A stretch of 5,822 nucleotides of DNA, taken from positions 1-5,822 of the forward strand of contig CAJTOV010000198.1 of NCBI GenBank assembly GCA_910577765.1. Reading direction: 5' to 3'. Shown piece after piece: positions 1 to 5,817 of this stretch. The position numbers were made by a program, and so were the translations under genes. Each line of letters starts with the position of its first letter. Within the stretch, counting starts at the first letter, position 1. The notes under the pieces were generated by a model. That model was not told where the DNA came from. It did not search any database and saw nothing but the letters and a program-made list of their open reading frames with translations. The stretch is from an uncultured Lachnospiraceae bacterium (GTDB taxonomy: Bacteria; Bacillota; Clostridia; Lachnospirales; Lachnospiraceae).

Positions 1-1
1 G

Positions 2-64
2 GTGACTGTCGCCACCGGCCTGATCCATCTGCCCGCCCTGGCTGCCGGACAGCTGAAGAACTGA
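2..64 (+). CDS. possible 3' end of an unrecognised plus-strand gene (partial)
   Basis: The plus-strand frame is open from the window edge to a TGA at 62-64 and gives about 20 residues ending in LPALAAGQLKN. The peptide is hydrophobic with a polar C-terminal tip, which is plausible protein sequence. The other frames of this stretch give Arg/Pro/Ser-rich, unnatural-looking translations. It converges with the minus-strand material to its right, which would fit a boundary between the phage fragment and different DNA. I do not recognise a family. No convincing terminator follows: the ATGGGATCCAT hairpin near 93-103 has only four base pairs and no clean T-run. With so few codons visible it could be a chance open frame. 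Confidence 0.25.
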   Translation: MTVATGLIHLPALAAGQLKN

Positions 65-108
65 ATGCTTCATAGGGCTGTGGGTCTCTTGATGGGATCC
101 ATGGCCTT

Positions 109-297
109 TTATATTTCAGGAAGGAATTCATGCTCTGGCAGCGTGCCATATTTTCGGTAGGATTGTGCATTCACAGACAGCACTGCGCAGTCAATTGGAT
201 AAAGGTTGGAAAAATAATTCGTTATTTGCGTCTCCCTCAATTCGCCGTCCGACAATTCGGAAGATCCAAAAACACGGATTTCCGCGGCGGATACCTG
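109..297 (-). pseudogene. start-less 3' gene fragment, unrecognised
   Basis: This minus-strand frame, different from the primase-helicase frame, is open from a stop at 334-336 down to TAA at 109-111. From about 297 it reads like ordinary protein (pieces include FGSSELSDGELR, ITNYFSNLYPIDCAV and YRKYGTLPEHEFLPEI), with a mixed, non-biased amino-acid composition. There is no ATG and no Shine-Dalgarno site ahead of any GTG or TTG codon. I therefore read it as the 3' remnant of a gene whose 5' part was lost where it was joined to the truncated primase-helicase. Its DNA is A/T-richer than the phage genes (24 G/C in the 60 bases 181-240). I do not recognise the family, and a chance frame of about 60 codons cannot be excluded. 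Confidence 0.35.
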
Positions 298-2222
298 GCC
301 AGATCCACGGGCCAGAAACGGCGTCCTCCGGTTTCATCTTTCAAAAATTCCTTCTCATTGGTAGTTCCGACAAGCAGGCAGCGCCTGGGATAATTCTCTG
401 TCCGGTGGCCGTATGCTGCCCTGTAGGTATCCTCGCATTTGCTGATAAACTGCTTGACCGTGTTCATCTCTGATTTCGTCATCCCGGACAGCTCCCCGCA
501 TTCCACAATCCAATACCCCTGCAGCAGCTCGGCAGCCTCCTTGCCCTCAAAAGTGTACAGGGAATCCGTATACCATTTCATGCCCAGCAGCCTCCAGAAG
601 GTACTCTTGCCGATTCCCTGGGGGCCGGCCAGGATCAGCATCTGGTCAAATTTGATACCCGGGCACAGCAGGCGGGCTATGGCTCCCGCCAGGCATTTCC
701 GTATAGCTTCCCGGGTGTATAAAGTGTCTTCCGCCCCGAAATAATCTATCAGCAGCGTATCCACACGCTGAATCCCGTCCCAGCGCAGTCCCGTAAGATA
801 ATCGCGCAGATAATTCACCCTGTGGTTAAGCGCGTATACCGCAAACCCATCCAGGATACTGTTTTTCGTGGATATCCCGTAGTGGGATTCCAGGTAGCCC
901 CGCAGGCCGGAATCGACGGCGTCTTTCCACAGCCGGTGCCTGCCGTCAAAAGCAAATTTTTCCCACGGGAGCCGGTCACATACCGTTGGCCTGTCGCTGA
1001 AATCATCATGATACACTTTCCCCCGCAGCTGCGGGTCATTCTCCAGGATGATCTGGACATTCATCACCGTCGGCAGAGGCTTCCCTGTCTTGGGGTGGGT
1101 TGCCAGCTGCTCCAGCCAGTCAAAGGTTTCCGCCGCAGTATCCAGAGGGGTATCAAAGCTCTGCACTGCCTTCTCATACCTCTCCCGGTTTAACAACTGC
1201 GCCACGGGCTCCAGGCCTGCGGCAAACTTACACATGGATAGAAAAGAGGGCAGGTTGCCTGCAGGAGTGTCCGGTTTTGCATCCGCGTCCTCATCCCCGA
1301 AAAGGTGCAGCCTTACCATGTCAAAGGCATTGCAGAGCTTTCCGCTGCAGGGGTCCGTGGCATGGTGGCTGTAAATAAATTTCCCGTTATCATAAAGCAC
1401 GGCGCCGCCTACCGTGGAGCCGCCTGTATAGGTATAACGCCCGTCCACACAGGATTCATAGATGCCGGGGATAAACAGCTCCATAGCGGCCTCTATGCTG
1501 TAACAACGGCAGAATGCGCCCACCACGCCGCTTTTCTCCACCGGGTCACCCTGCTTTTTCGCAGACCGGTCCCTGATCTTTGCGGCTCCCGGGACCTCCG
1601 GCCATTCGGCCACATTCCGCCAGTCCCGGTACAGCCCCAGCATCCCGGCCCTGGACAGAAACGGCTTGTCCTCATACAGGAAAACAAACTCGCCGTCAGA
1701 AGAACAGCTGGGCCAGTACATCAGGCGGACGGCTTCAAAAGTAGTCGGGTCAAATATCTGCATCCCCAGGAAAGATGCCAGCTTCCGCGCGATGGGCTCA
1801 TATTCTTCCGCCGCGCACGGCTCATCCAGCGGCACCACGACCCGCAGCCTGGGCGCAGCGCCCTCATGCTTCCTGGTGCTGTAGACCGCATAGGCACATC
1901 CAAGTCCGGATACGGCATTCAGCGCACTCTGTGTCCCTCCTGGCTCTATGGTGTCCGCGTCCAGGGTGACCAGGTACCGCTCCCCGGCAGAATCTTTTTT
2001 CCTGCGCGGCCCGGCCAGCACGCCGCCTACGAACCCACCCACGTCCTTTAAATCGTCCTGTTTTGGCTTCGGCAGGGATTTATACTCCTGGAAGGTTTCC
2101 GGCGTCCTGGCCGGCTGTGAAAGCTTTAACAGGAAAGCTGACCAGGAAAGCTCCTGCACCACCCAGGACACTGCTTTGCGGCTTCCGCCTGTTGCTATCT
2201 TGATCTGCTTGTCATAATACAT
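237..2222 (-). CDS. phage primase-helicase, VapE/VirE type, C-terminally truncated
   Basis: This is a 661-residue protein expected to prime and unwind DNA during phage replication. Residues 80-190 look like an archaeo-eukaryotic (PrimPol-type) primase core: TLDAD (D88, D90) for metal binding, then STRKHE (H119) and PRLRVVVP. The C-terminal third is a virulence-associated E-type, SF3-like ATPase: GPQGIGKST Walker A near 533-541, WIVECGELS Walker B near 571-579, VGTTNEKEF near 618 and GGRRFWPV near 632-639. The ATG at 2220-2222 is preferred over an in-frame upstream start at 2273 because GAGGG lies 7 nt before it, overlapping the polymerase stop; the intergenic gap is 10 nt. Relatives continue for 100 or more residues after the RRFWPV motif. 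Here only about 22 follow, ending in NCRTAN, so the C-terminus has been lost or replaced somewhere between 300 and 250. The family is secure; activity of this shortened form is doubtful. Confidence 0.9.
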   Translation of the reverse strand: MYYDKQIKIATGGSRKAVSWVVQELSWSAFLLKLSQPARTPETFQEYKSLPKPKQDDLKDVGGFVGGVLAGPRRKKDSAGERYLVTLDADTIEPGGTQSALNAVSGLGCAYAVYSTRKHEGAAPRLRVVVPLDEPCAAEEYEPIARKLASFLGMQIFDPTTFEAVRLMYWPSCSSDGEFVFLYEDKPFLSRAGMLGLYRDWRNVAEWPEVPGAAKIRDRSAKKQGDPVEKSGVVGAFCRCYSIEAAMELFIPGIYESCVDGRYTYTGGSTVGGAVLYDNGKFIYSHHATDPCSGKLCNAFDMVRLHLFGDEDADAKPDTPAGNLPSFLSMCKFAAGLEPVAQLLNRERYEKAVQSFDTPLDTAAETFDWLEQLATHPKTGKPLPTVMNVQIILENDPQLRGKVYHDDFSDRPTVCDRLPWEKFAFDGRHRLWKDAVDSGLRGYLESHYGISTKNSILDGFAVYALNHRVNYLRDYLTGLRWDGIQRVDTLLIDYFGAEDTLYTREAIRKCLAGAIARLLCPGIKFDQMLILAGPQGIGKSTFWRLLGMKWYTDSLYTFEGKEAAELLQGYWIVECGELSGMTKSEMNTVKQFISKCEDTYRAAYGHRTENYPRRCLLVGTTNEKEFLKDETGGRRFWPVDLARYPPRKSVFLDLPNCRTAN

Positions 2223-2232
2223 AAACCCGCCC

Positions 2233-3996
2233 TCAGTCCTTCCTGTAGTAATATCCTTCAAATCCGGCCGCATCCAGCGGCAGACCCTCCGCCCATTCCG
2301 GCAGGGTACACATCAGCCTGACCGCCTCCTGCAGAGTTTTGCCGCTCTCCTTTGGCGCCTCAAGTATAACTTCATCATGTATGTGGAAGCGGATCGCGTA
2401 CCCGGCCCTGTACAGGTTCATCATGGCGCTGCACAGCAGATCCCTCGCCACCGCCTGGACGATATTCTCCGTCAGCTTCCCACCGTAAGTCTCTGTCAGT
2501 TCCCATTTCTTAGTTGTCTGGCTGGTACCGTAAAATCCCACTGCATTCCTGCCGAAGGCATTCGTCACCAGCTCCGGACGGTAATAAAACAACTCCCGCC
2601 CAGAAGGCAGACGGACAAAAAGATATTCCTTGTCCCGGTAAAAGCTGATCCCCTTCGCCATGGTATGAACAGTCCCATACTGCACCGTGTCCACAGCGTT
2701 ATTCTCTACAGCATACCAGAAATCCTGTATCCTCCGGTTACTCTTCCTCCAACGGCTCACAATATCCGGAAGTTCCTCCTCCGCCAGACCCATGGACAGC
2801 GCGCCCATGCTGATCAGCGCATGTGCCCCTCCCTGGTATCCGAGCGCAAGTTCCGCCACCTTACCCTTGCTGCGCAGCGCATACTCCGGATTCCCTTTTT
2901 TGATCTTCTCAATGGGGACGCCGAACATGGCACTGGCGGAAGCCTCGTAGATTTTCCCGTGGGTACGGAATACATCCAGCCTCCACTCTTCTCCGGCAAG
3001 CCAGGCCAACACACGGGCTTCTATGGCAGAGAAATCCGCCACGATAAAACGGCATCCCTCTCCCGGGATAAAAGCGGTCCTGATCAGCTGGGACAGCAGG
3101 TCCGGCACATCTCCGTAAACTGCTTTTACGGCATCCGGCTGTCTCCTTTTTACCAGTCTCCTTGCAAGATCCAGGTCCTCGATGTAATTTCTTGGAAGGT
3201 TCTGCACCTGCACCAGCCGTCCGGCAAAGCGCCCCGTTCTGCTGGCCCCGTAAAACTGCAGCAGTCCCCGGATCCGTCCGTCTCCGCACACACAGGCTTT
3301 CATGGCCTCATATTTTTTTACGGAAGTCTTTCCCAACTCTTTGCGAATCTTTAACACTTCCTTCACCAGTTTCTCCCCGTCCTTGTCTGCCAGTATCTCC
3401 GCCACCGTTGCCTTGTCCAGGCTCTCCAGTTCCATCCCAGAATGCTCCTGTATCCACTTCTTCAGCTGTGCAACGCTGTTGGGATTATCCAATCCGGTAA
3501 GCCTCCTCGCTCTCCCGGATAACTCCCCGCTGACCTGCCCGTACAGCTCCAGGGCGCTTCCGATCAAATCCATGTCTACTTTTACTCCTGCCATGTTAAT
3601 GTACTGGTCCAGGATCCAGTTCTGCCGTTCCTGTTCCGGAATGGGATATTTCTCCAGTCTCCGGTAGATCTCTGCCTCTGTCGCCACGTCCTGGCGGCAG
3701 TAATCCTTAAAAAGCTGCCATTTTGCGGGGTCATGATGGGGAAGGTTTCTGGTACGTCCCCCGTTCCTTGTGGTAGGCGTACAGGGCACACAGAAATACC
3801 GGATCAGCTGCTTCCCTACTCCCATCTTCCTCTTATCCTCCGGAAGCCCCATGGCCCTTCCCGCCGCATCCAACGACGCCGGAAAACCACAGTAAAGGGA
3901 GTGTACCATGGTACAGTGCCACTGACATACCGGGCTGTGGAAAAACTTATTCAGGCAGTATATCTCAAAAGCCGCATTATGGGCCACTTTTTTCAC
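2233..3996 (-). CDS. phage family A DNA polymerase, N-terminally truncated
   Basis: This is a Pol I-like replicative polymerase of the kind common in Firmicutes prophages. Numbering from the GTG at 3994-3996 (587 residues), the polymerase domain is intact: TGR at 254-256, motif A DFSAIEARV with D321, motif B RSKGKVAELALGY with R375, K379 and Y387, and motif C HIHDE with D541 and E542. The 3'-5' exonuclease keeps motif II (HNAAFE, N7/E11) and motif III (YCRQD, Y99/D103). Motif I, normally a DIET-type sequence near the N-terminus, is absent. The frame is open upstream to a TGA at 4090-4092, and those codons (NIIDCARGE, LPEHITAALGDP) still match what precedes motif II in the family, but no ATG lies in them. 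The GTG start is only a guess with a weak ribosome site. I infer loss of about 60 N-terminal residues by deletion. Proofreading should be lost; synthesis activity depends on whether it is translated. Confidence 0.88.
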   Translation of the reverse strand: MKKVAHNAAFEIYCLNKFFHSPVCQWHCTMVHSLYCGFPASLDAAGRAMGLPEDKRKMGVGKQLIRYFCVPCTPTTRNGGRTRNLPHHDPAKWQLFKDYCRQDVATEAEIYRRLEKYPIPEQERQNWILDQYINMAGVKVDMDLIGSALELYGQVSGELSGRARRLTGLDNPNSVAQLKKWIQEHSGMELESLDKATVAEILADKDGEKLVKEVLKIRKELGKTSVKKYEAMKACVCGDGRIRGLLQFYGASRTGRFAGRLVQVQNLPRNYIEDLDLARRLVKRRQPDAVKAVYGDVPDLLSQLIRTAFIPGEGCRFIVADFSAIEARVLAWLAGEEWRLDVFRTHGKIYEASASAMFGVPIEKIKKGNPEYALRSKGKVAELALGYQGGAHALISMGALSMGLAEEELPDIVSRWRKSNRRIQDFWYAVENNAVDTVQYGTVHTMAKGISFYRDKEYLFVRLPSGRELFYYRPELVTNAFGRNAVGFYGTSQTTKKWELTETYGGKLTENIVQAVARDLLCSAMMNLYRAGYAIRFHIHDEVILEAPKESGKTLQEAVRLMCTLPEWAEGLPLDAAGFEGYYYRKD

Positions 3997-4064
3997 GTTT
4001 GGATCACCAAGCGCTGCGGTGATATGTTCAGGGAGCCGCTCCCCTCTGGCACAGTCTATTATAT

Positions 4065-4092
4065 TTACTCCTGGGGCTTTACTTTCTCCTCA
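4065..4092 (-). other. probable deletion junction between DUF2800 gene and polymerase gene
   Basis: In these 28 nt the DUF2800 frame (EEKVKPQE, then TAA at 4065-4067) and the polymerase frame (open from just after TGA at 4090-4092, reading ESKAPGVNIID) overlap in different phases. DUF2800 proteins usually continue past the VKP region into a cysteine-rich tail. Family A phage polymerases usually have about 60 residues before the IIDCARGE-like segment, including exonuclease motif I. Both missing parts, and the DUF2815-type gene normally found between these two, would be removed by one deletion ending around 4070-4080. What is seen is two truncated families meeting; the deletion itself is inference. 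Confidence 0.7.
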
Positions 4093-4712
4093 CTCCAGCG
4101 CAGAAGATCTTCCATCGATGCCTCCCAGGACGAGGTATTGTCGATGCGGGGCTGAATAATGTGCAGGGTCACTGTCTTAATCGGGTAAATCATATGAAAG
4201 GCATTCCAGGCACCCAGGGCATAAAGCATCAGCTGGGGATTCTCAAGGCTGCTCACCGCCTTGCCTTTTCCATATTTAAAATCGCACACATGCATCCCGT
4301 TACCATGGATCAGGATACAGTCACAGGTACCGAATCCTTCCGGAGCCCAGGGGCCATAATCCACCTTTTTCTCCACTGCCACGTATGGCGTACTGGGAAA
4401 GTTATAGGCAATGCCTGTAATGTAATCCGCATATGCATCCGTAAATCCATCCATCTCTTTGGAATAAAGCGGATCTTTCATTAATTTATTTAATCTGGCT
4501 TTATAGGTTTTGTCCGACATGTTCTTATCGGTAAACTGTTTTGCAAGCTTCAGTTCACAGATGCTGTGTGCCAGAGTGCCCTCCGCAGCATATTCACTCT
4601 GTTCATCCGGAACAGCTTCCTCCAGCCAGGCAGACGGAGTACAGTTCAGCCATTTTTTCGCGCCGGATGCGGAAAGCAGCGCATGTTTCCGCTCTTCTGT
4701 TTTCCTTGCCAT
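4065..4712 (-). CDS. DUF2800 family protein, RecB-like nuclease fold, C-terminally truncated
   Basis: This 215-residue protein has the opening typical of phage DUF2800 proteins (HALLSASGAKKWLNC, then EGTLAHSICEL). Its motifs fit a PD-(D/E)XK nuclease of the RecB/Cas4 kind: H49, D131 in GFGTCDCIL, DFK (D144, K146) in the second metal-binding motif, and QLMLY (Q160, Y164). C24 occupies the place of the single N-terminal iron-sulfur cysteine of AddB/Cas4-type nucleases. The matching C-terminal cysteine group expected in full-length DUF2800 proteins is missing because the frame ends at VKPQE. The family is often near 350-400 residues. The ATG at 4710-4712 overlaps the previous stop as TGATG and has GAGGGG 7 nt upstream, so start and coupling are clear. 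The family assignment is strong; the nuclease role is inferred from motifs. The truncated form probably lacks a complete cluster domain. Confidence 0.85.
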   Translation of the reverse strand: MARKTEERKHALLSASGAKKWLNCTPSAWLEEAVPDEQSEYAAEGTLAHSICELKLAKQFTDKNMSDKTYKARLNKLMKDPLYSKEMDGFTDAYADYITGIAYNFPSTPYVAVEKKVDYGPWAPEGFGTCDCILIHGNGMHVCDFKYGKGKAVSSLENPQLMLYALGAWNAFHMIYPIKTVTLHIIQPRIDNTSSWEASMEDLLRWSEEKVKPQE

Positions 4713-5227
4713 CAGATCACCCCTCCCGCTTCCCTGAGTGCTGCCGCATATTCACCATACTTTTCCGGTGGAAGGTCCATCAGCATGTTTACGCCAAACC
4801 TGGCTAATACTGAAAATACATCCTTGCCTGCAGATGCAAGGTTTGCAGTTGCCACCGCCAGCTGGTCAAAGGTGTACTGCTGGGCTGCCGCGGTTGTCGG
4901 CACTGTTCCGGAGCCGGCAGGCTGCTGGAATTGGGCACCGGGCATCACCGTACTGTTGCCGGCTCCCTGCCACTGTGTCCCCATGCCTGCCGGAAGAGAT
5001 ACCGGTACCGGGCCTCCCTGGGACACAGGCTGCTGCATCTGGGGTGCCTGTCCGTTTCCCACCCCGGGCCCCTGCCAGTTTCCTTGTGCAGGCGGCTGTA
5101 CGGGAATCTGCTGACCGGCCTGCTGAACAAGGGTGTTTTTGTCTTCGGAAGGAGCCTTTGCCCCCATCGTCTTCGCGATCACCTCCAGGGCATCCGCGAT
5201 CCTCTCAATATTTTTCTCTAATGACAT
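4712..5227 (-). CDS. phage protein with Gln/Pro/Gly-rich linker and conserved-looking C-terminal helix
   Basis: This 171-residue protein has three parts. Residues 1-35 form a short amphipathic helix region (MSLEKNIERIADALEVIAK). Residues 36-117 are a low-complexity linker rich in Gln, Pro and Gly. Residues 118-171 form a helical tail containing VLARFGVNMLMDLPPEKYGEYAAALRE. Tails of the form 'LLxxFGVxxLxxLPxExYxxFxxxL' recur at the ends of phage replication or recombination proteins, so a small DNA- or protein-binding adaptor is possible, but no function is established from sequence. The ATG at 5225-5227 is chosen over an upstream in-frame start at 5251 because a full AAGGAGG (5237-5243) lies 9 nt before it. 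Its start overlaps the end of the preceding small gene by 23 nt, and its stop overlaps the DUF2800 start by 1 nt, so it is translationally coupled on both sides. Confidence 0.8.
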   Translation of the reverse strand: MSLEKNIERIADALEVIAKTMGAKAPSEDKNTLVQQAGQQIPVQPPAQGNWQGPGVGNGQAPQMQQPVSQGGPVPVSLPAGMGTQWQGAGNSTVMPGAQFQQPAGSGTVPTTAAAQQYTFDQLAVATANLASAGKDVFSVLARFGVNMLMDLPPEKYGEYAAALREAGGVI

Positions 5228-5384
5228 TTTCTGTTTCCTCCTTCTTTGCATTATGTAAATTGTTTATAGGCGGTACTGCCACAGTCTTGCAGCAGCACCT
5301 CTCCGCGGCCTCCTCTTTCCGGCAGTCACAGGACTCTCCCGGGTCAAGATGTGCACCGCAGTATTCGCAGATTTTAAATAACAT
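5205..5384 (-). CDS. small cysteine-rich protein, possible zinc ribbon
   Basis: This 59-residue protein has seven cysteines: a CEYC knuckle (C6, C9), a CDC (C19, C21) and three in a row (C30-C32). The first two pairs resemble a minimal zinc ribbon; the CCC run is unusual. The C-terminal half is charged and polar (HNAKKEETENVIREKY). The ATG at 5382-5384 has AAGGGGG 8 nt upstream. The stop TGA at 5205-5207 lies inside the next gene, and this gene's last codons carry that gene's AGGAGG site, which is typical of a coupled phage operon. I do not recognise a named family. A small metal-binding accessory or regulatory protein is possible. Codons were read directly from the minus strand. Confidence 0.65.
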   Translation of the reverse strand: MLFKICEYCGAHLDPGESCDCRKEEAAERCCCKTVAVPPINNLHNAKKEETENVIREKY

Positions 5385-5387
5385 CCC

Positions 5388-5438
5388 TCAGTCCCCCTTC
5401 AGATCCCGAAAAATTTCCTTCATTTCATTATTTCTCAC
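5388..5438 (-). CDS. possible 16-residue mini-protein or leader peptide
   Basis: A GTG at 5436-5438 is preceded by AAGGAG (5446-5451) at the ideal 7-nt spacing. It opens a 16-codon frame (VRNNEMKEIFRDLKGD) closed by TGA at 5388-5390, only 3 nt before the ATG of the cysteine-rich gene. The peptide is charged and would form an amphipathic helix. The strong ribosome site and the tight spacing argue for real translation, either as a tiny phage protein or as a coupling leader for the next gene. It is too short for any homology judgement, and the Shine-Dalgarno match could be incidental. Confidence 0.4.
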   Translation of the reverse strand: MRNNEMKEIFRDLKGD

Positions 5439-5467
5439 TTGCAAACTCCTTCCCACATCCGTATAAT
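5439..5467 (+). promoter_or_regulatory. candidate sigma-A promoter facing the plus strand
   Basis: TTGCAA (5439-5444) and a perfect TATAAT (5462-5467) are separated by exactly 17 nt. The -35 box matches consensus at four of six positions. It points away from the operon, toward the 3' end of the membrane-protein gene, with an expected start near 5474-5476. It has no plus-strand gene with a ribosome site to drive, so an antisense or small RNA is the natural product if it is active. The -35 region overlaps, on the other strand, the spacer and start of the 16-codon frame. An accidental match in an A/T-rich gap is possible. Confidence 0.4.
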
Positions 5468-5497
5468 GGATGCATAGTTATTTGTTTTGTTTCTGAC

Positions 5498-5540
5498 AGG
5501 CTCCATGCTTTGGTCGGCGGTGGAGCCTATCTTCTTTTTC
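5498..5540 (+). terminator. inverted repeat with T-rich tail, possible terminator
   Basis: AGGCTCCA (5498-5505) and TGGAGCCT (5521-5528) form a perfect 8-bp stem with a 15-nt loop. On the plus strand it is followed by a pyrimidine stretch containing a run of five T. On the minus strand, what follows is A-rich and not terminator-like. The stem contains the TAG stop of the membrane-protein gene (5527-5529) and lies about 25 nt after the predicted plus-strand start. The large loop and interrupted T-tract make it a weak intrinsic terminator. It could instead be an RNA-processing or stability hairpin for the minus-strand operon. Confidence 0.3.
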
Positions 5541-5817
5541 CTTCTTCCCGAATCGCCAGGTGCGCGCAGATTCCGCAGGCGGCCACCAGGGCCAGCGCCA
5601 GTATGTAGGATTCTCCTTCCACTGCTGCCGGCGCAAACAGCATGGAGAAAAAGGAAATCGTCCCCAGGATGCTGCTCAGGTTGATCCTGTGCGTCACCCG
5701 CTCCGGCAGCTCCACATAAGATATGTCTATCACAGGCCGGGGCTTCCTCTTCACCAACTGCAGTTCAGCTGTTTTCCTGCCTGGCAGCAGAATGTCTTTT
5801 CTCCTGCTAAACCTCAT
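5527..5817 (-). CDS. small membrane protein with two predicted helices
   Basis: This 96-residue protein has a strongly basic N-terminal region (RFSRRKD, KRKPRP), a stretch containing VIDISYVELPERVTHR, and two hydrophobic segments near residues 47-65 (SILGTISFFSMLFA) and 70-88 (YILALALVAACGICAHLA), ending in EEGKRR. By the positive-inside rule both ends should be cytoplasmic, with a very short outer loop. Only 5 nt precede the ATG at 5815-5817, so its ribosome site is outside the window and a start further upstream is not excluded. It lies 88 nt ahead of the next candidate gene, in the same direction. No function is evident. It may be a phage early-region membrane protein or an unrelated gene ahead of the operon. 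Confidence 0.65.
   Translation of the reverse strand: MRFSRRKDILLPGRKTAELQLVKRKPRPVIDISYVELPERVTHRINLSSILGTISFFSMLFAPAAVEGESYILALALVAACGICAHLAIREEGKRR

Noticed and set aside
182..191. Perfect 10-bp palindrome ACTGCGCAGT as a recombination or operator site.
   Set aside because: It is a single short palindrome with no matching partner or flanking repeat in the window; expected by chance often enough.
216..259. AATTCG three times (216, 239, 254), two of them as CAATTCG, as iterons or an attachment site.
   Set aside because: The repeats are six or seven bases with uneven spacing (23 and 15 nt) and no longer shared core.
1305..2051. A 248-codon plus-strand frame inside the primase-helicase gene.
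   Set aside because: It is antisense to a gene with clear family motifs, lacks domain-like sequence, and is explained by GC-rich third positions of the opposite strand.
2223..2273. Upstream in-frame start at 2273 for the primase-helicase.
   Set aside because: It would overlap the polymerase C-terminus and lacks a ribosome site, while the ATG at 2222 has GAGGG at 7 nt.
2377..3354. A 325-codon plus-strand frame inside the polymerase gene.
   Set aside because: It is antisense to intact polymerase motifs, and its His/Pro/Arg/Ser-rich composition is typical of a shadow frame.
4065..4092. Programmed -1 frameshift fusing the DUF2800 protein to the polymerase.
   Set aside because: The frames overlap in the right phase, but there is no canonical slippery heptamer or clear downstream structure, and truncation of both partners fits a deletion better.
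4738..5466. A 242-codon plus-strand frame across the small genes.
   Set aside because: It is antisense to coupled minus-strand genes with good ribosome sites; its Ser/Pro/Arg/Cys-rich composition is unnatural.
5487..5684. Plus-strand frame starting at TTG 5487 as the product of the candidate promoter.
   Set aside because: There is no ribosome site, a rare start codon, and it lies antisense to the membrane-protein gene.
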